DNA from: Amoebidium appalachense
Lineage: Eukaryota; Ichthyosporea
DNA length: 64,000 nt
Assembly: GCA_963693365.1 (NCBI GenBank)
Contig: CAVNZM010000003.1
Location: 682,001-746,000 of the forward strand
Direction: 5' to 3'
In this document: in pieces, positions 49,692 to 64,000 of the stretch
Layout of the letters: every line of letters starts with the position of its first letter
Position numbering within the stretch: position 1 is the stretch's first letter
Program-made: the position numbers and the translations under genes
Notes under the pieces: generated by a model
Seen by the model: the letters and a program-made list of their open reading frames with translations, nothing else
What the model was told of the DNA's origin: nothing
Databases searched by the model: none

Positions 49692-51419
49692 GTGCTTCCT
49701 GCCGAACCCCCCCCCCCCCCCCCCCCCCTTCCCCTCCAACGCCCCCCGCTCCTCCCTCTCGCCTCTCCCCCCCCTTTCCCTGCAGGGCCTCTTCCCCTTT
49801 CCCCCATCCCCCTTTCCCCTCCCCCCCCTCCCCCCCCCGCCCCCTTTTCTGCATCCCCCTCCCCCTCTCCTCCTTCCCACAATTCTTCCTCCCAACTGCT
49901 CCACCTCCTTACTTCCTTGCACGTATCAATCCATCTCTCCTTCCAACCCAAGTGACACCAGTTTTTTGTCAGACAACCTGCCTCCCCAGGCCCACTTATT
50001 ATGCCTGTCCTGTTCCCCTCCCCCCCCCCCCCTCTCCCCCTCAGGAGGGCCTCTGCCCATTCGTCCCTCCTTTTCAAGTCCTCCATTACCTCTTACCTCC
50101 CCTAATTCTCATTATTCTCTAATAGTATACCTATATCTTCCATCCTACCTTTTTGGAAGCTCCCTGCTTCTCTTCCACCTATTTGAAAGCATCTGCATCT
50201 ACCCCCCCCCCCCCCCCCCCCCCCCCGTTCATAGCCCCTCCTTCATCAGTACTCCCTTACACCTGCCCGGCCCCCTTCAGAGTGCCTAACCCCCTCCCCC
50301 CCACACACACACCCCTCCCCTTTCACACACCTGCACACACGAACGCACACATGCATGCACGCATGCACCCTCCCTCGCAGCCACGAGCGCACACACTCTT
50401 ATTCACTTATAGAATTGTTAATAATCTAATGCCCCCCCCCCCCCGACATCTTTACTTCCATGCAACCGGGCATGGTTGCTCTGTGTCGTGCATCTGTAAG
50501 CACACGCGTTTGTCGCTGCACTGCATTAGTTTGCACACACATCTTCACCGTTTTGCTCACCTTGCTTGCATAAGCAACCCTGCTCGTCTTTGATCAAGAC
50601 GGGTTGACCCACCCAAGTTCAGTTGATGCTGCTGTCTGAGTTGGAGCGTCGTATATACGCGGGCTAAGGGGTCGAAACTCAGACGCAATTGATGACTTGG
50701 GCCCTCCCTGAGGATGGGCTCTGCTTATGACGCATACTGTGCGCATGGCTGATGCTGCATAGTTGAATGTTTGCCTTTGCATGTGTCCTGCACCATGCTT
50801 CTCATCGTGTATGCGTACTTCGTACTGTGTTCCGCATTCAAACCCCCCCTGTCTTCTTTCAGAGGTGTCCTTTCAGGACAGACCACTGTGTGGAGACATC
50901 TTTACTTCCATGCAACCGGGCATGGTTGCTCTGTGTCGTGCATCTGTAAGCACACGCGTTTGTCGCTGCACTGCATTAGTTTGCACACACATCTTCACCG
51001 TTTTGCTCACCTTGCTTGCATAAGCAACCCTGCTCGTCTTTGATCAAGACGGGTTGACCCACCCAAGTTCAGTTGATGCTGCTGTCTGAGTTGGAGCGTC
51101 GTATATACGCGGGCTAAGGGGTCGAAACTCAGACGCAATTGATGACTTGGGCCCTCCCTGAGGATGGGCTCTGCTTATGACGCATACTGTGCGCATGGCT
51201 GATGCTGCATAGTTGAATGTTTGCCTTTGCATGTGTCCTGCACCATGCTTCTCATCGTGTATGCGTACTTCGTACTGTGTTCCGCATTCAAACCCCCCCC
51301 CCCCAACCCCAACCCCAACCCCAACCCACCCACACACGCACACACACACACACGCCAAGGTTTCCCTTGTTCTGCTCCTCGGCCTTTCCGCCTTCCCCAT
51401 AATCTGTCTTTCTCTCTCT

Positions 51420-51453
<34 letters not shown>

Positions 51454-51546
51454 CCCACCCCACTGTCACCCACCCCACCACCACTGCCCTACGTCACCCT
51501 CCCACTTCTTGTCTTTGCTTATTCTTCCTTGTGATGTGCAACACAG
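49692..51546 (+). other. Intron 2 of the OTU/CXC gene
   Basis: This 1.86 kb intron contains C runs, (CA)n, a 455-bp tandem duplication (50442-51296), four CCCCAA units (51301-51326) and a C-rich tract before the acceptor GCAACACAG. Open frames here are low-complexity only. Confidence 0.65.
50442..51296. repeat. Tandem duplication, 455-bp period, with a third partial copy at 63 kb
   Basis: GACATCTTTACTTCCATGCA starts copies at 50442 and 50897. The second ends at the C run at 51293. About 150 bp of the same sequence lie inverted at 63010-63158, upstream of the TTC36 exons, so this is a dispersed intronic repeat. Confidence 0.85.
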
Positions 51547-52371
51547 GGACATATCCGGGCCACCTGAGGTCCAGCAACAACGCCTTCTTCAAATTCTGGG
51601 TGCCTGGAGAATGGAGCTTATGGAAACACCCGCTGACGGCAACTGTTTGTTTCATTCGGTGTGGCATTATATCAATCAGTATCTACAAAGCGGTCATGTA
51701 GCTACCCGTGAACACCTCAACACATTGGGGTTTACAGCTAATATGGAGCCTATAGAGGCGATTGGACGGCTACGCGAACTAATGGTAAACGAATGGCGGC
51801 GAAATCTAGCAGAATACCAAGGATTCCTTTCAAGGGTGACCCTCGCATACGTAGCTGATGATTTCCGCTGTCCTCGGCGCGCCCATTTTGCTTCTGCAGC
51901 CGGTGACGCGATGGTGCTGGGCTTAGCCAACGCACTCCGCATACCAATAACCATTTTTAGCACGATTGCCAATCACGGTGTAGTTGCGGTCACTCCACCC
52001 ACCGTCATCGAACCCAACATTGCCATACCCGTATCACTTAACGGTGCAGCAGATCATTACTCAGTGGTAATACCTCGCTTGTCGCATGCGAACAAAATCT
52101 CGGACAACAACCAAACACAGACATCACACTCAGTTGACACGGAAAACTCGACGGAGTTGGCGTCTAACGCTAACACAACTGACACGTTCGGTGGGTTGCC
52201 CGCCAAGGGCTGCAGCTGTAATAGAAACAGTAAGGATAGAACACGTTTTTTTTGTGGTTTTAAGAACGGCGGGGGAAAAGTGCAGGCATACGATGGGCAT
52301 GAGCGTTGCATATGCGCAAAGAACAAGCGGGCATGCACCCAGGCATGCAGGTGTGAGAATTGTGGCAACAG
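51547..52371 (+). CDS. OTU/CXC gene, exon 3: OTU cysteine protease plus CXC-type cluster
   Basis: The exon opens DISGPPEVQQQRLLQILGAW and enters an OTU fold: ETPADGNCLFHSVWHYI carries the Asp and the catalytic Cys of the OTU D-G-N-C motif, and GAADHYSVV carries the C-terminal catalytic His. OTU proteases remove ubiquitin or related modifiers. After a Ser/Thr/Asn-rich linker comes a cysteine cluster (KGCSCNRNSKDRTRFFCGF, then RCICAKNKRACTQACRCENC) with the C-x-C spacing of Tesmin/TSO1-like CXC DNA-binding domains. The donor AACAG/GTGAGC is near consensus. Reading through it would give an immediate TGA, so a shorter isoform ending after the CXC cluster is possible. Confidence 0.8.
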
Positions 52372-52959
52372 GTGAGCCGTATGATATGCATTTGCTACTT
52401 TTCTTCTTTTGCATCCTCTATTTGCCCACACTTGGTACTTTATAATCGAAACCTTAACTTGGCCAAATCCAGGTATTTCTGCTTGTCCCTCTCTTTATTC
52501 CCCCCCCCCCCCCCCTTTCCCCCCCTCTCTCTCTCCCCCCCCCCCCCCCCCCCCGGGAGGGGGAAAGAAAAGCCCCCTCTCCCAATCCCCTCCCCCTCCT
52601 GTATCCGTCGTTTCATGATGTCTAACCCCTCCTCCTCCCCCCCCACCTTCCCCACTGCTCACCACCTGCACACCCGCACACCATACACAAACTTAAACAC
52701 ACACACGCATGCACGTGTGCACGCACACACACAGCCCCTCCCCCCCCCCCCCCCCCCCCCCCCAAACACACACACACACACACACACAATGCATCCGCGC
52801 ATCATGGTCCATGCATACACGTGTGTGGATAGATGCACAGGTGCACGAATCCACGCACGCACGCACCCACAGAGCACGTGTGCGCACGCACACACAAACA
52901 CACATGTGTACACGTGCGCGCGCATTCACACGCACACACAAACGCACATACACATGCAG

Positions 52960-53947
52960 TCATGGACAGCGGCCAGAGCCAAACCGTCCAGGTCGCCCGT
53001 CTACCATGCAGCTGCATTTATCCGGCGAAGGGGGGAACCTTTCCCTGAGAAGTGGTGATGGGTCCAACACCACCCATACGGCCAACACAACAGCCACCAG
53101 GGGCAAGGCCACTGCCACGGTTCCAACGCAAAGGCGGCGCGCACGATTCACGCAAACACGAACCACAGATCAGAATGGTTTGGAGTATTATGTGTCTGTG
53201 GGCGAGGAGGTACGTTCGGGTAGATGGTCGGATGCGGAGACCGCGTTGATTGAAAGTATTGTTATTTCGCTTGCGGAACAAAAGTTGCCGGCAACAGAGG
53301 AGGACATATTTGCACATTACCATGCAGCATTGGAGGGCAACGAGGAGGGTGTGGGGCTGGATGCCATCCTTTCCAAAGCATTGAAACAAATCAAGTCAAA
53401 AATAGAACACATTGAGAAGGAAAGACGTTTGCGTAGTCAGGTGGCCGCCGAGGTGAGGGAGGAAATCGCGAGGGCTAAGGAAGCCGCTGCTAGGACAGTT
53501 ACGGAGAAAGCAAGCGAGAGAGCACGAAACACGAAACGTGGGCTGAAGTCACAGAGTAATTCACAGACTGCCCCGTCAAAGAAGGCCAAGCCCAGCGGCC
53601 TTTCACGTGCAAGCACCAACACAGGTGTTGCCCCTCAGGAGCATGATCCCACCAGTTCGTCAACCGATTCGGCGGATGAATTCCAAAGCACCCAACAGTC
53701 TGGGGTGATTCCCCCTAGCCAGCACCCGCACCATCCGCAAGCGTTCCACCCCAGTTATTATCACACATACCCGAGCACGATAGCCAGTGCACAATGTAGC
53801 GTCTGTCAACTGACTTTAGCAATCCCTCCCCATCTGTGTCATACTTACATGCAATGCTGTAGGTGCAAGGCCATGTTGTATGCTCTGGTCACCGCTTTTG
53901 GCATCCGCCTGCTCAGTTTTAGTGTCACGGATAATAGGTGGAAGTGA
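52960..53947 (+). CDS. OTU/CXC gene, exon 4: SANT-like, coiled coil, LSD1-like zinc finger
   Basis: The acceptor CACATGCAG/T restores the frame from exon 3 (AG+T gives Ser, then HGQRPEPNRPGRPS). A Thr-rich stretch leads to RSGRWSDAETALIESIVISL, which resembles the first helix of a SANT/Myb domain. A long charged helix follows (KQIKSKIEHIEKERRLRSQV and onward) with nuclear-targeting-like basic patches. Near the end CSVCQLTLAIPPHLC...QCCRCKAML has the C-x2-C ... L-x2-P ... C-x2-C pattern of LSD1-type zinc fingers. The TGA is at 53945-53947. Together this suggests a chromatin- or DNA-associated protein; whether host gene or transposon-borne is open. Confidence 0.65.
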
Positions 53948-54482
53948 GCCAATCCCTCCACGTAGTTTTTTATTTTTCTAATTGTTATTGTGGCTGCCAG
54001 CTGCTTTGGGGTCAGGTGGCAAACGTAGGGCATGTCTAGTAGGTTCGATTAGTATGGGATTTGGCATCATGATGCCAAGACTTAGTCAATACAGTAACTT
54101 AAGAATCAGTTTGTTAGGTGTTAGTTGTAACATTTAACTTCCAGTAATGTTCAGCATGTCAGAGTGGTAGTTTATGATTGTAATGTTACTTACAGTTTAA
54201 CTGTAATGTCACGGTGTATGTAGAGTATGCTGTCACATTCAATGCACACACACGGCACACACACATGAACATGCACACACGCAACCACATACACGTCAAG
54301 CACACACTACGTATACATCCATGCATGCGACATTCGCCTTTTTAATACCTATGATATCATTACGTAGTCAAAATACCATAATAATAATGTGTAGAAGTGA
54401 TTGCAGGTCACTTTCACATGCTGCAGCTGTTTTATTAATAATGACACCGTAAATTAATGGCAAGCACACTGCAGACTCGGAT

Positions 54483-54542
<60 letters not shown>

Positions 54543-54552
54543 AAAAAAAAAA

Positions 54553-54583
<31 letters not shown>

Positions 54584-54683
54584 TTCCCACCTCGAAATTT
54601 TTGGGCGGGGGCGGGGGGGGGGGGGGGGGGGGGGGGGGGGGAGCTTGGGAAACGAGGGTGCAACCTACATAGGTGCGAGGGTG

Positions 54684-54800
54684 CAACCTACATATGTCAC
54701 TGGCTGCATTTGATTGGCTGTGCTGGAAAACGCAGTAGGCCGTCGAATGTGGCTGGGCCTCCGGCAGTGTCCACGCAATAAAAAGTGTGTAAACCCCTAA
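54684..54800 (+). repeat. LINE 3'-tail-like repeat
   Basis: TCACTGGCTGCATTTGATTG through AATAAAAAGTGTGTAAAC matches 25490-25572 in reverse complement, where it follows the LINE C-terminal domain. It is probably a 3' UTR-only insertion. Two short tandem copies of GAGGGTGCAACCTACATA precede it (54654-54695). Confidence 0.6.
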
Positions 54801-55099
54801 AGTTTTATGACATCAAAATCGCTAAATATTCTTGAGATACTAATGAAAAAGCCTAAACTTTGATAACTATATATTTGATAATGAGAAAATTGAAATATAG
54901 TCCCCTAAAGTTGGGCCCGAGAGGATGTACGTATTCGGGGCTTTGAAATAAAAAGAAAAAAACCAGCGGTTTCGGAGTCTACTGTGAACAGGCGCAAAGA
55001 AGGCGTCCTCCTTCTTTCTATATTTGGTAATACAAGTCTATACAGAGAGAAATATACCGTTATGGCCCTCTACAAGTAATGGCCACGTGCTAATACACT

Positions 55100-55975
55100 C
55101 TCTCCCTTTGTGATCGATATCTCTTCTGAGCGCGAGCTCAGAGCCCTGTTCGATCGATTATCGAGCCAAGATGACATCACAATGACGTACATTCCATTGT
55201 TCGCAAAACCCAGTCATCTTAGAATTCGAATTTCCCAATAAGTCTAATTAGATCGTGCCGGAGATGATTTTGAATATTTTCGAATGTAAATATATTTATA
55301 TATAAGTCGTCCTTATCCTGGTGATATGAGATGCCATGACCTGAGAGATAATTTAGAATATTGTATTATTCTTATCAGTGCCAAGCTTCGTCATCTTCTT
55401 CTTAGAATATTCCTGATTCTTCTTAGTGTAACTTTTAGTGTAACCTTCTTGCACGTTGGTGCGTACTCAATTTCTATTGGCTATCGTAATCTATGCCCCG
55501 AGTATATAAATCGCCACATGCATTCTGTCATTCAGTCCAGTCAACTTGATCAGTCAGTCCGAGTCACAGCCAGCCAAGTTCCTCTACCCCCATGGCCAAG
55601 TACAGCAGCTTCAAGACGTCACTGCAAGGCTTCAAGGAGAAGTGTCTTCAACATGCAACAGCGAGACTCTGGCTATGACTATAACACTGTGACTGTACAC
55701 TTCTACATGTTAGACTACAGTACTCTATTCTTTTCTTTCGTTCTCACAAGTTATAATTCGAATTTACATGCATAGATGAATTGAATATAAATAGATATAC
55801 TCTCACTTCTGGTCATGAAATACAGCTAAGGAAAAATGGGTATAAGAGTTCACACTCTTATCCAGCCACGTTGATAGAGTGTATTGCGCACACTCACGCG
55901 GCTAGCCTTTCCTAGATAGCTGAATAAACGTTCCAAGTAAGGCTAATAACTAACTAATAATTGCTCGCTCTTACT
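55100..55975 (+). other. LTR- or promoter-like block
   Basis: A TATA-like GAGTATATAAATCGCC (about 55499-55514) is followed about 420 bp later by GAATAAACG (about 55921). That is the arrangement of a U3-R region or of a small transcription unit. A 149-codon open frame at 55326-55775 spans the TATA-like site and has no recognisable domain. No LTR ends were identified. Confidence 0.3.
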
Positions 55976-56490
55976 TCTGCTTCTTTGCATATCTGCATGT
56001 TTACTAGGTGCCACACATAACACAAACACGTACATTTTAACCTCTTGACGCGCATGAAAACATTCACAGCACACACAAATATGTGGTTATACTATGCCCA
56101 GCACTCTTATCACACGCTTCCACAAACACGCTTCCACACACCTCCCATAAACAGTAGCACAAAACATAACCACGTGCCAGTGTAGCCATGTGCGTGAGCA
56201 GTGGGCTCTAGCCATAAGACAGACAAAGGGCCCCGCCTTTAGGCAGGGCTGAATGACGGCAGAGATCAGGTGATTCCCGTATCAAACCGGTTTTCGTTCC
56301 TAACCCAGAATGGAACACACTTTTATTAGAGAAATTCGGCGACATTTTTTTTACAAAGTACTATATCATTGGTACAATGACATTTTGAAAATTTTAATGT
56401 TATAGAACTACCAATCCAATCACAAAAACCTCAAAGGTCTGCTAACACCGGTTTAGGGGGACACGGGGATGAGGACGGTATATTCTATAT

Positions 56491-56531
<41 letters not shown>

Positions 56532-56539
56532 GGCCGTGG

Positions 56540-56572
<33 letters not shown>

Positions 56573-56913
56573 TGTACATTTTAATGTTTTAATAGCTATA
56601 GGCAGACAGTTGTTGAAAAAAAATAGAGTAAAAAACTCAACTAAATCACTGACTCAGTAATGTGAATATGACATTTAGGGCGAGTGTACTAGAAGGGTTT
56701 GTGACTGGTAATGATTATTTTTTTACACTAGAGCTAGGGTGATTCAAGCTGGGCGGTGGCCCGGGGGGAATACATAGTGTGCTACCGCCGCCACTGCCCA
56801 GGGTCCCCTGCGGGAGGGGGGCAAGAAAGGGGGGGGGATGGGGGGGGGGGGGGGGGGGGGGTTAAATGAAAGGGAAAAGGGTCATAACATTTGGCAGATC
56901 CGGCAACTGCAGG

Positions 56914-56948
<35 letters not shown>

Positions 56949-57118
56949 AGCGTGAGGCGGGGGGGCCAGGGGGGGGGGGGGGGGGAGAAAGCGTGAGGCG
57001 GGGGGGCCAGGGAGGGGGGGGCGGGGGGAGGGGGGAGGGAGGTAACAACCACACAACCCAACATCAATAACTGTCTCGTTATGTTTTGGTGCCGGCGACA
57101 GCCGGCGCACTGACCTAC

Positions 57119-57395
57119 TTGTACTAATAGATGTAGATTAATATTGGTGTTGTATATCACCGGGGTTATCGTTCTCTATGAAGCGCCATATGAACCGTTG
57201 AATAAGAAATTTCAATTCAACTAACGATATTATGTAGTTGAGTTTCTCGTTATTTTTTCTTTCTTTTTTTTTTTTTTAACCCCAATACTATCAACCTTCA
57301 GTTGACCATTCATTTCATTTCCATACGTGTATACTCGCCCCTCCCACTCCCCGTCCCTTCTCCGGCTCTTCTCAACATCCAATCCCATCCCCCCA
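57119..57395 (-). repeat. Dispersed repeat, inverted copy of 20450-20727
   Basis: It matches in reverse complement with the same A/T run inside and diverges by scattered substitutions. The C-rich end leads here into (CA)n at 57451-57525. Confidence 0.75.
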
Positions 57396-57448
57396 CCCCC
57401 CCACCCCTCCCCACCCCCCCCACCTCTCCCCCACCACCACCACCACCA

Positions 57449-57529
<81 letters not shown>

Positions 57530-57730
57530 CACACCACCATCACCACCACCACCACTTCACATCCACCCACAACATGTGTGTACACGTGCCCACACATACA
57601 CACTGGTCACGCGGACGCGGCGAACACACATACACACAGTCACGACTTGCACACACTCGCACAAATGCACACACGCACGCGTGGACGCGTGGACGCACAC
57701 ATGTACACACATGTGTACACGCGCATTCAC

Positions 57731-57941
57731 CTCTGAGGCTGGCAGAAAAATTTAGGTTAGGTGACCATCGCCCTTTGTTAAACCCATTAAATTTACTATA
57801 AAGGCGATTGGGCGGATCGGCACCTGCTTTGTACCGGTTTAGTGTTTTCATGACGTCAGCAAGCATTTGATTGCACAGCTGGGCATAAGGATTCATGGCC
57901 ACGAGTTCGCTCTTAGCAAAAGCATTGCCCATCTTGGCAGC
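57731..57941 (-). pseudogene. Second copy of the TTC36 last exon
   Basis: The acceptor ACACACATAG is followed by codons identical in protein to the 60.3 kb exon through MGNAFAKSELVAMNPYAQLC and on to MKTLN. It then diverges (RYKAGADPPN), loses the stop codon, and stays open to a donor-like GAG/GTGAATGC at 57731. It lies 2.4 kb downstream of the canonical last exon. It could be an inactive duplicate or an alternative 3' exon. Confidence 0.6.
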
Positions 57942-57954
57942 CTATGTGTGTGTG

Positions 57955-58028
<74 letters not shown>

Positions 58029-58189
58029 ACAATGTGTGTGTGTGTGTGTATGCTCGCGCGCGTTTGTGTTTAGGTTTGCCATTGTGTAGACGAACCAGTT
58101 GTGTTTTTCAGATGGTATTGGCCCGCGGCAGTGGTGGTGATCGCGGTGGTAGAGGTGGTGGTGGTGGTGGTGATGAGGGCGGGAGGTGT

Positions 58190-58264
<75 letters not shown>

Positions 58265-58286
58265 CTCTGAGAGAGACTGAGAGCCT

Positions 58287-58373
<87 letters not shown>

Positions 58374-59105
58374 TGTGTGTGTACTGTAGTGTGTGAGTGT
58401 GTAGTAATGTGCGCATGCTCGTGTGCCAGTTCGCGTGGGCGCGTGTTATATGTGATGTGCATCTGTGTGTGCGTGCGTGCGTGCGTGCGTGCGTGCGTAT
58501 TGCCGGAGTAACCAAGACCACACCCAAATGCCTTGCCAACTGAAGTGATTTATTTTAGCCTCGTGTCGGGTGCTTATACCCGCAGATCTGAATTCTAGAT
58601 TCAGTGATCTATGGAACAATCGAATGACCAATCAAAGCAATTAGCCAATCAATCATAGCCCACTTAACCGCTATGCATTCCAAACAAGATCCAGAACCCA
58701 CTGCAGCTGACGTGGCACTGAGGCTCCTGAGCCTATCCGTGAACCAATCACGTCTAGTGAATCCACACGTACGGCACACGCACGGACACGTACGCCTGTG
58801 TCTATACGCTACACACAAACTGAGCTACACGTGCTAGAAGCATTGCACTATTCTCGGAATGCCAATGCTTAAACCATCACGCACACATGATGTACTACAC
58901 TGATGAATTGATATATGTTTGATATGCCGTATGAGCACATCAATATCTAGTATTATTCTGACACGTATGTGTGTGTGTGTGTGTGTTCGTGTATGTGTGT
59001 GTGTGTGTGTGTGTGTGGGTGGATGGGTGGGTGGGTGGGTGGGTGGAGTGGGATATCGATGTTGCCATTGGAAAATTCTTAGGGGGAGGGGAAGGGGCGG
59101 GAGGT

Positions 59106-59140
<35 letters not shown>

Positions 59141-60198
59141 GGGGGGGGGGGGGGACTCCAGGGGTAGGGATCATTCTGCTGCAACAATTTCAATCTATGG
59201 TTCGGCCAAAATGTTCAAGCCGTTACAAGGATGATGTTGGGGACACCAAATCAGGCACGTGCACGCGCTGAATCGCACATAGATAGACACGCGCACACCG
59301 GTACCCGGGCGCCAAACGCACACATACCTACACACACACACACATGCACACACACATGCTTACACACATCATGACCACGCACACATACCTACACACACAC
59401 ACACACGCACACACACATGCTTACACACATCATGACCACGCACACATACCTACACACACACACACATGCACACACACATGCTTACACACATCATGACCAC
59501 GCACGCAGACACACACCGTGACAGACACAACTACACACAACTGAGATACATACTGTAACACCTGTGCGCACACACACACACACACACGTGCACACTCGCA
59601 CACATATTATACCCGCAGACACTTACGCACACATGCAGATATACACCGACACACTGACACACAGTCACAACACACACATACACGTTCACACACCTCTCAC
59701 AACATTTACACGCGCATGCACCCAGTGTTTCGATGTCACATCACCTTTTACTATATTGGTGACATATTATCGAGCCGCATGGGTTCGACATGAATGGCGT
59801 AGATTCAGGAACCTTACACTACTCCACATCAATACAGAAACAAGAGAAAAATGAGATATGCTTAAAAAATTCTCCCGTAAAAACCCCCTAGTGACAGGTA
59901 AGGAACTGATATGCCAGAGCTGTTTGCACCTACGGAAACAGCACCAAAATGGACCCCCCCCCCCCCCCCCGGCAACTAAATATATCTATAAAATAAAATG
60001 AAACAAAAAATAAAAACAAAAATGAGAAGTAGAGGAAGAGAGACAGAGAGAATAAGAGCGAGCGCGTCTATGAGACCTCTGCTAATTGTCCAGTGAAAAA
60101 TTCGGTTAAACTCATGAGTCAGCTGAAAACATGGCGCTACACACACTAATGCGATGTCTAGGTGACCGCGGACGGCCATTAAACTTTTAAAACTTTAA
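57942..60198. other. Stretch downstream of TTC36 with microsatellites
   Basis: It holds (GT)n at about 57947-58027, a G run plus (GA)n at 58204-58370, and unique sequence at 58500-58920. A G-run block lies at 59107-59154. A ~61-bp tandem repeat in three copies (59318-59500; marker CTTACACACATCATGACCACG) is also present. No supported gene. Confidence 0.5.
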
Positions 60199-63347
<3,149 letters not shown>

Positions 63348-64000
63348 CTGTAAGGTTGTACGTGGGTAAGTAGGGTAAGTGGTGAGGTGGTTGGTGTAAG
63401 TGGGTATGTGGATAAGTAGGGGTTAAGTAAGTGTGTATGTGGTTGTATAAGTGTGTTTGTGGCTAATTAGATGGATAGGTGGGAGCTGTAGGTGGGTAGG
63501 TGGGTGTATAAGTAGGTGAGATCTAGGGCAAATATGTAGGTGGGTGTATAAAGAAGTGTGTGGGTAGGTGGGTGTGTGAGTGCGTGTGTGGGTGGTGAAT
63601 GAGTAAATGTGTAGCTATTGGAGTTGGAGTAATTAGATATAGGTGTATAAGTTTGCATGTGGCTAATTGGGTATCGACAAACAAACTATAGGTGGCTATC
63701 TATCTGGGTAATGTGGGAATATGAGAAGTATCGGCGGCAACATGGTATTTCTATCTCCCCCCCCCCCCCCCCCCTCCCCCCCACATAAACATAACCTCTT
63801 CCCCCCCAATAAACCTAAACTATATAAATAAATAAAACAAAATATAAACAAAATAAAAACACCTCATGTAGATGGAAGATCCTTTTATTGATGCATCACT
63901 ACAATCAACCCCCCCCCCCCCCCCCCCCACACACACACACAAACACACTCGCCAATCACTCCCCCCCCCCCCCCCTCCTCCTCCCCTCCCCCCTACCCCC
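63348..64000. other. Intron or upstream sequence of TTC36
   Basis: It contains GTGGGTANGTG-type short repeats at 63355-63660, then A/T-rich sequence and C runs to the window end. No further exon could be supported. Confidence 0.45.

Larger units (their letters stand above)
53948..57118. other. Intergenic stretch with C/G runs and dispersed repeats
   Basis: No supported gene. It contains the poly-C/A/C/G block (54484-54641), a LINE 3' tail (54684-54800), an LTR-like block (about 55100-55970) and (CA)n at about 56493-56570. Poly(G) lies at about 56840-57030. Confidence 0.5.

Noticed and set aside
51301-51326. Telomere-like CCCCAA repeats (and TTGGG near 16757)
   Set aside because: Only three or four units lie next to homopolymers; too short for telomeric DNA and explicable by C-run slippage.
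55326-55775. 149-codon frame
   Set aside because: It spans a TATA-like promoter block, has no recognisable domain, and its composition is not clearly coding.

Overview
This is nuclear DNA of a eukaryote. Coding sequence is split by GT-AG introns, the introns are packed with (GT)n/(CA)n and poly(G)/poly(C) runs, and most recognisable proteins belong to retrotransposons of several orders (Ty3/gypsy with chromodomain, Ty1/copia, DIRS-like, LINE). No operons, Shine-Dalgarno sites, rRNA genes or CRISPR arrays are visible. A TTC36-type gene and an OTU-protease gene are the clearest host-like genes. The species cannot be named from the sequence; a repeat-rich protist or other microbial eukaryote is plausible. 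A 500-N assembly gap lies at 35006-35505.

Layout. 1-4104: 3' part of a gypsy element (RNase H, integrase, chromodomain) with its complete 3' LTR, whose end truncates a minus-strand ORF (4100-4681). About 6100-20217: a DIRS-like element on the minus strand with split direct terminal repeats. Its RT-RNase H gene is cut by a 10.8 kb insertion (7468-18277) with 18-30 bp terminal inverted repeats, a 2-bp target duplication and about 1 kb of TTGGCAA/TTGCCAA repeats inside each end. That insertion carries a solo LTR inside a minisatellite, a ~183-bp satellite array and long microsatellites, but no transposase I can see.

20731-25432 and 42044-46730 are arms of a 4.7 kb inverted duplication, each carrying a two-exon gene for a polytopic (7TM-like) membrane protein. 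The spacer between them holds a copia element nested inside another LTR (28573-33198), two exons of an unrecognised gene (34452-34863), the gap, and a LINE (35808-38743). The LINE is itself interrupted by a solo LTR with a perfect 5-bp target duplication and by a retroposed cDNA with a 10-bp target duplication. An unrecognised coiled-coil, proline-rich ORF follows at 40471-41476.

47888-53947: a plus-strand multi-exon gene joining an acidic region, an OTU cysteine-protease domain, a CXC-type cysteine cluster, a SANT/coiled-coil region and an LSD1-like zinc finger. 60199-63347: four minus-strand exons of a TTC36 (TPR protein) gene, with a second copy of the last exon at 57731-57941. The remaining stretches are microsatellite, homopolymer and dispersed-repeat DNA.
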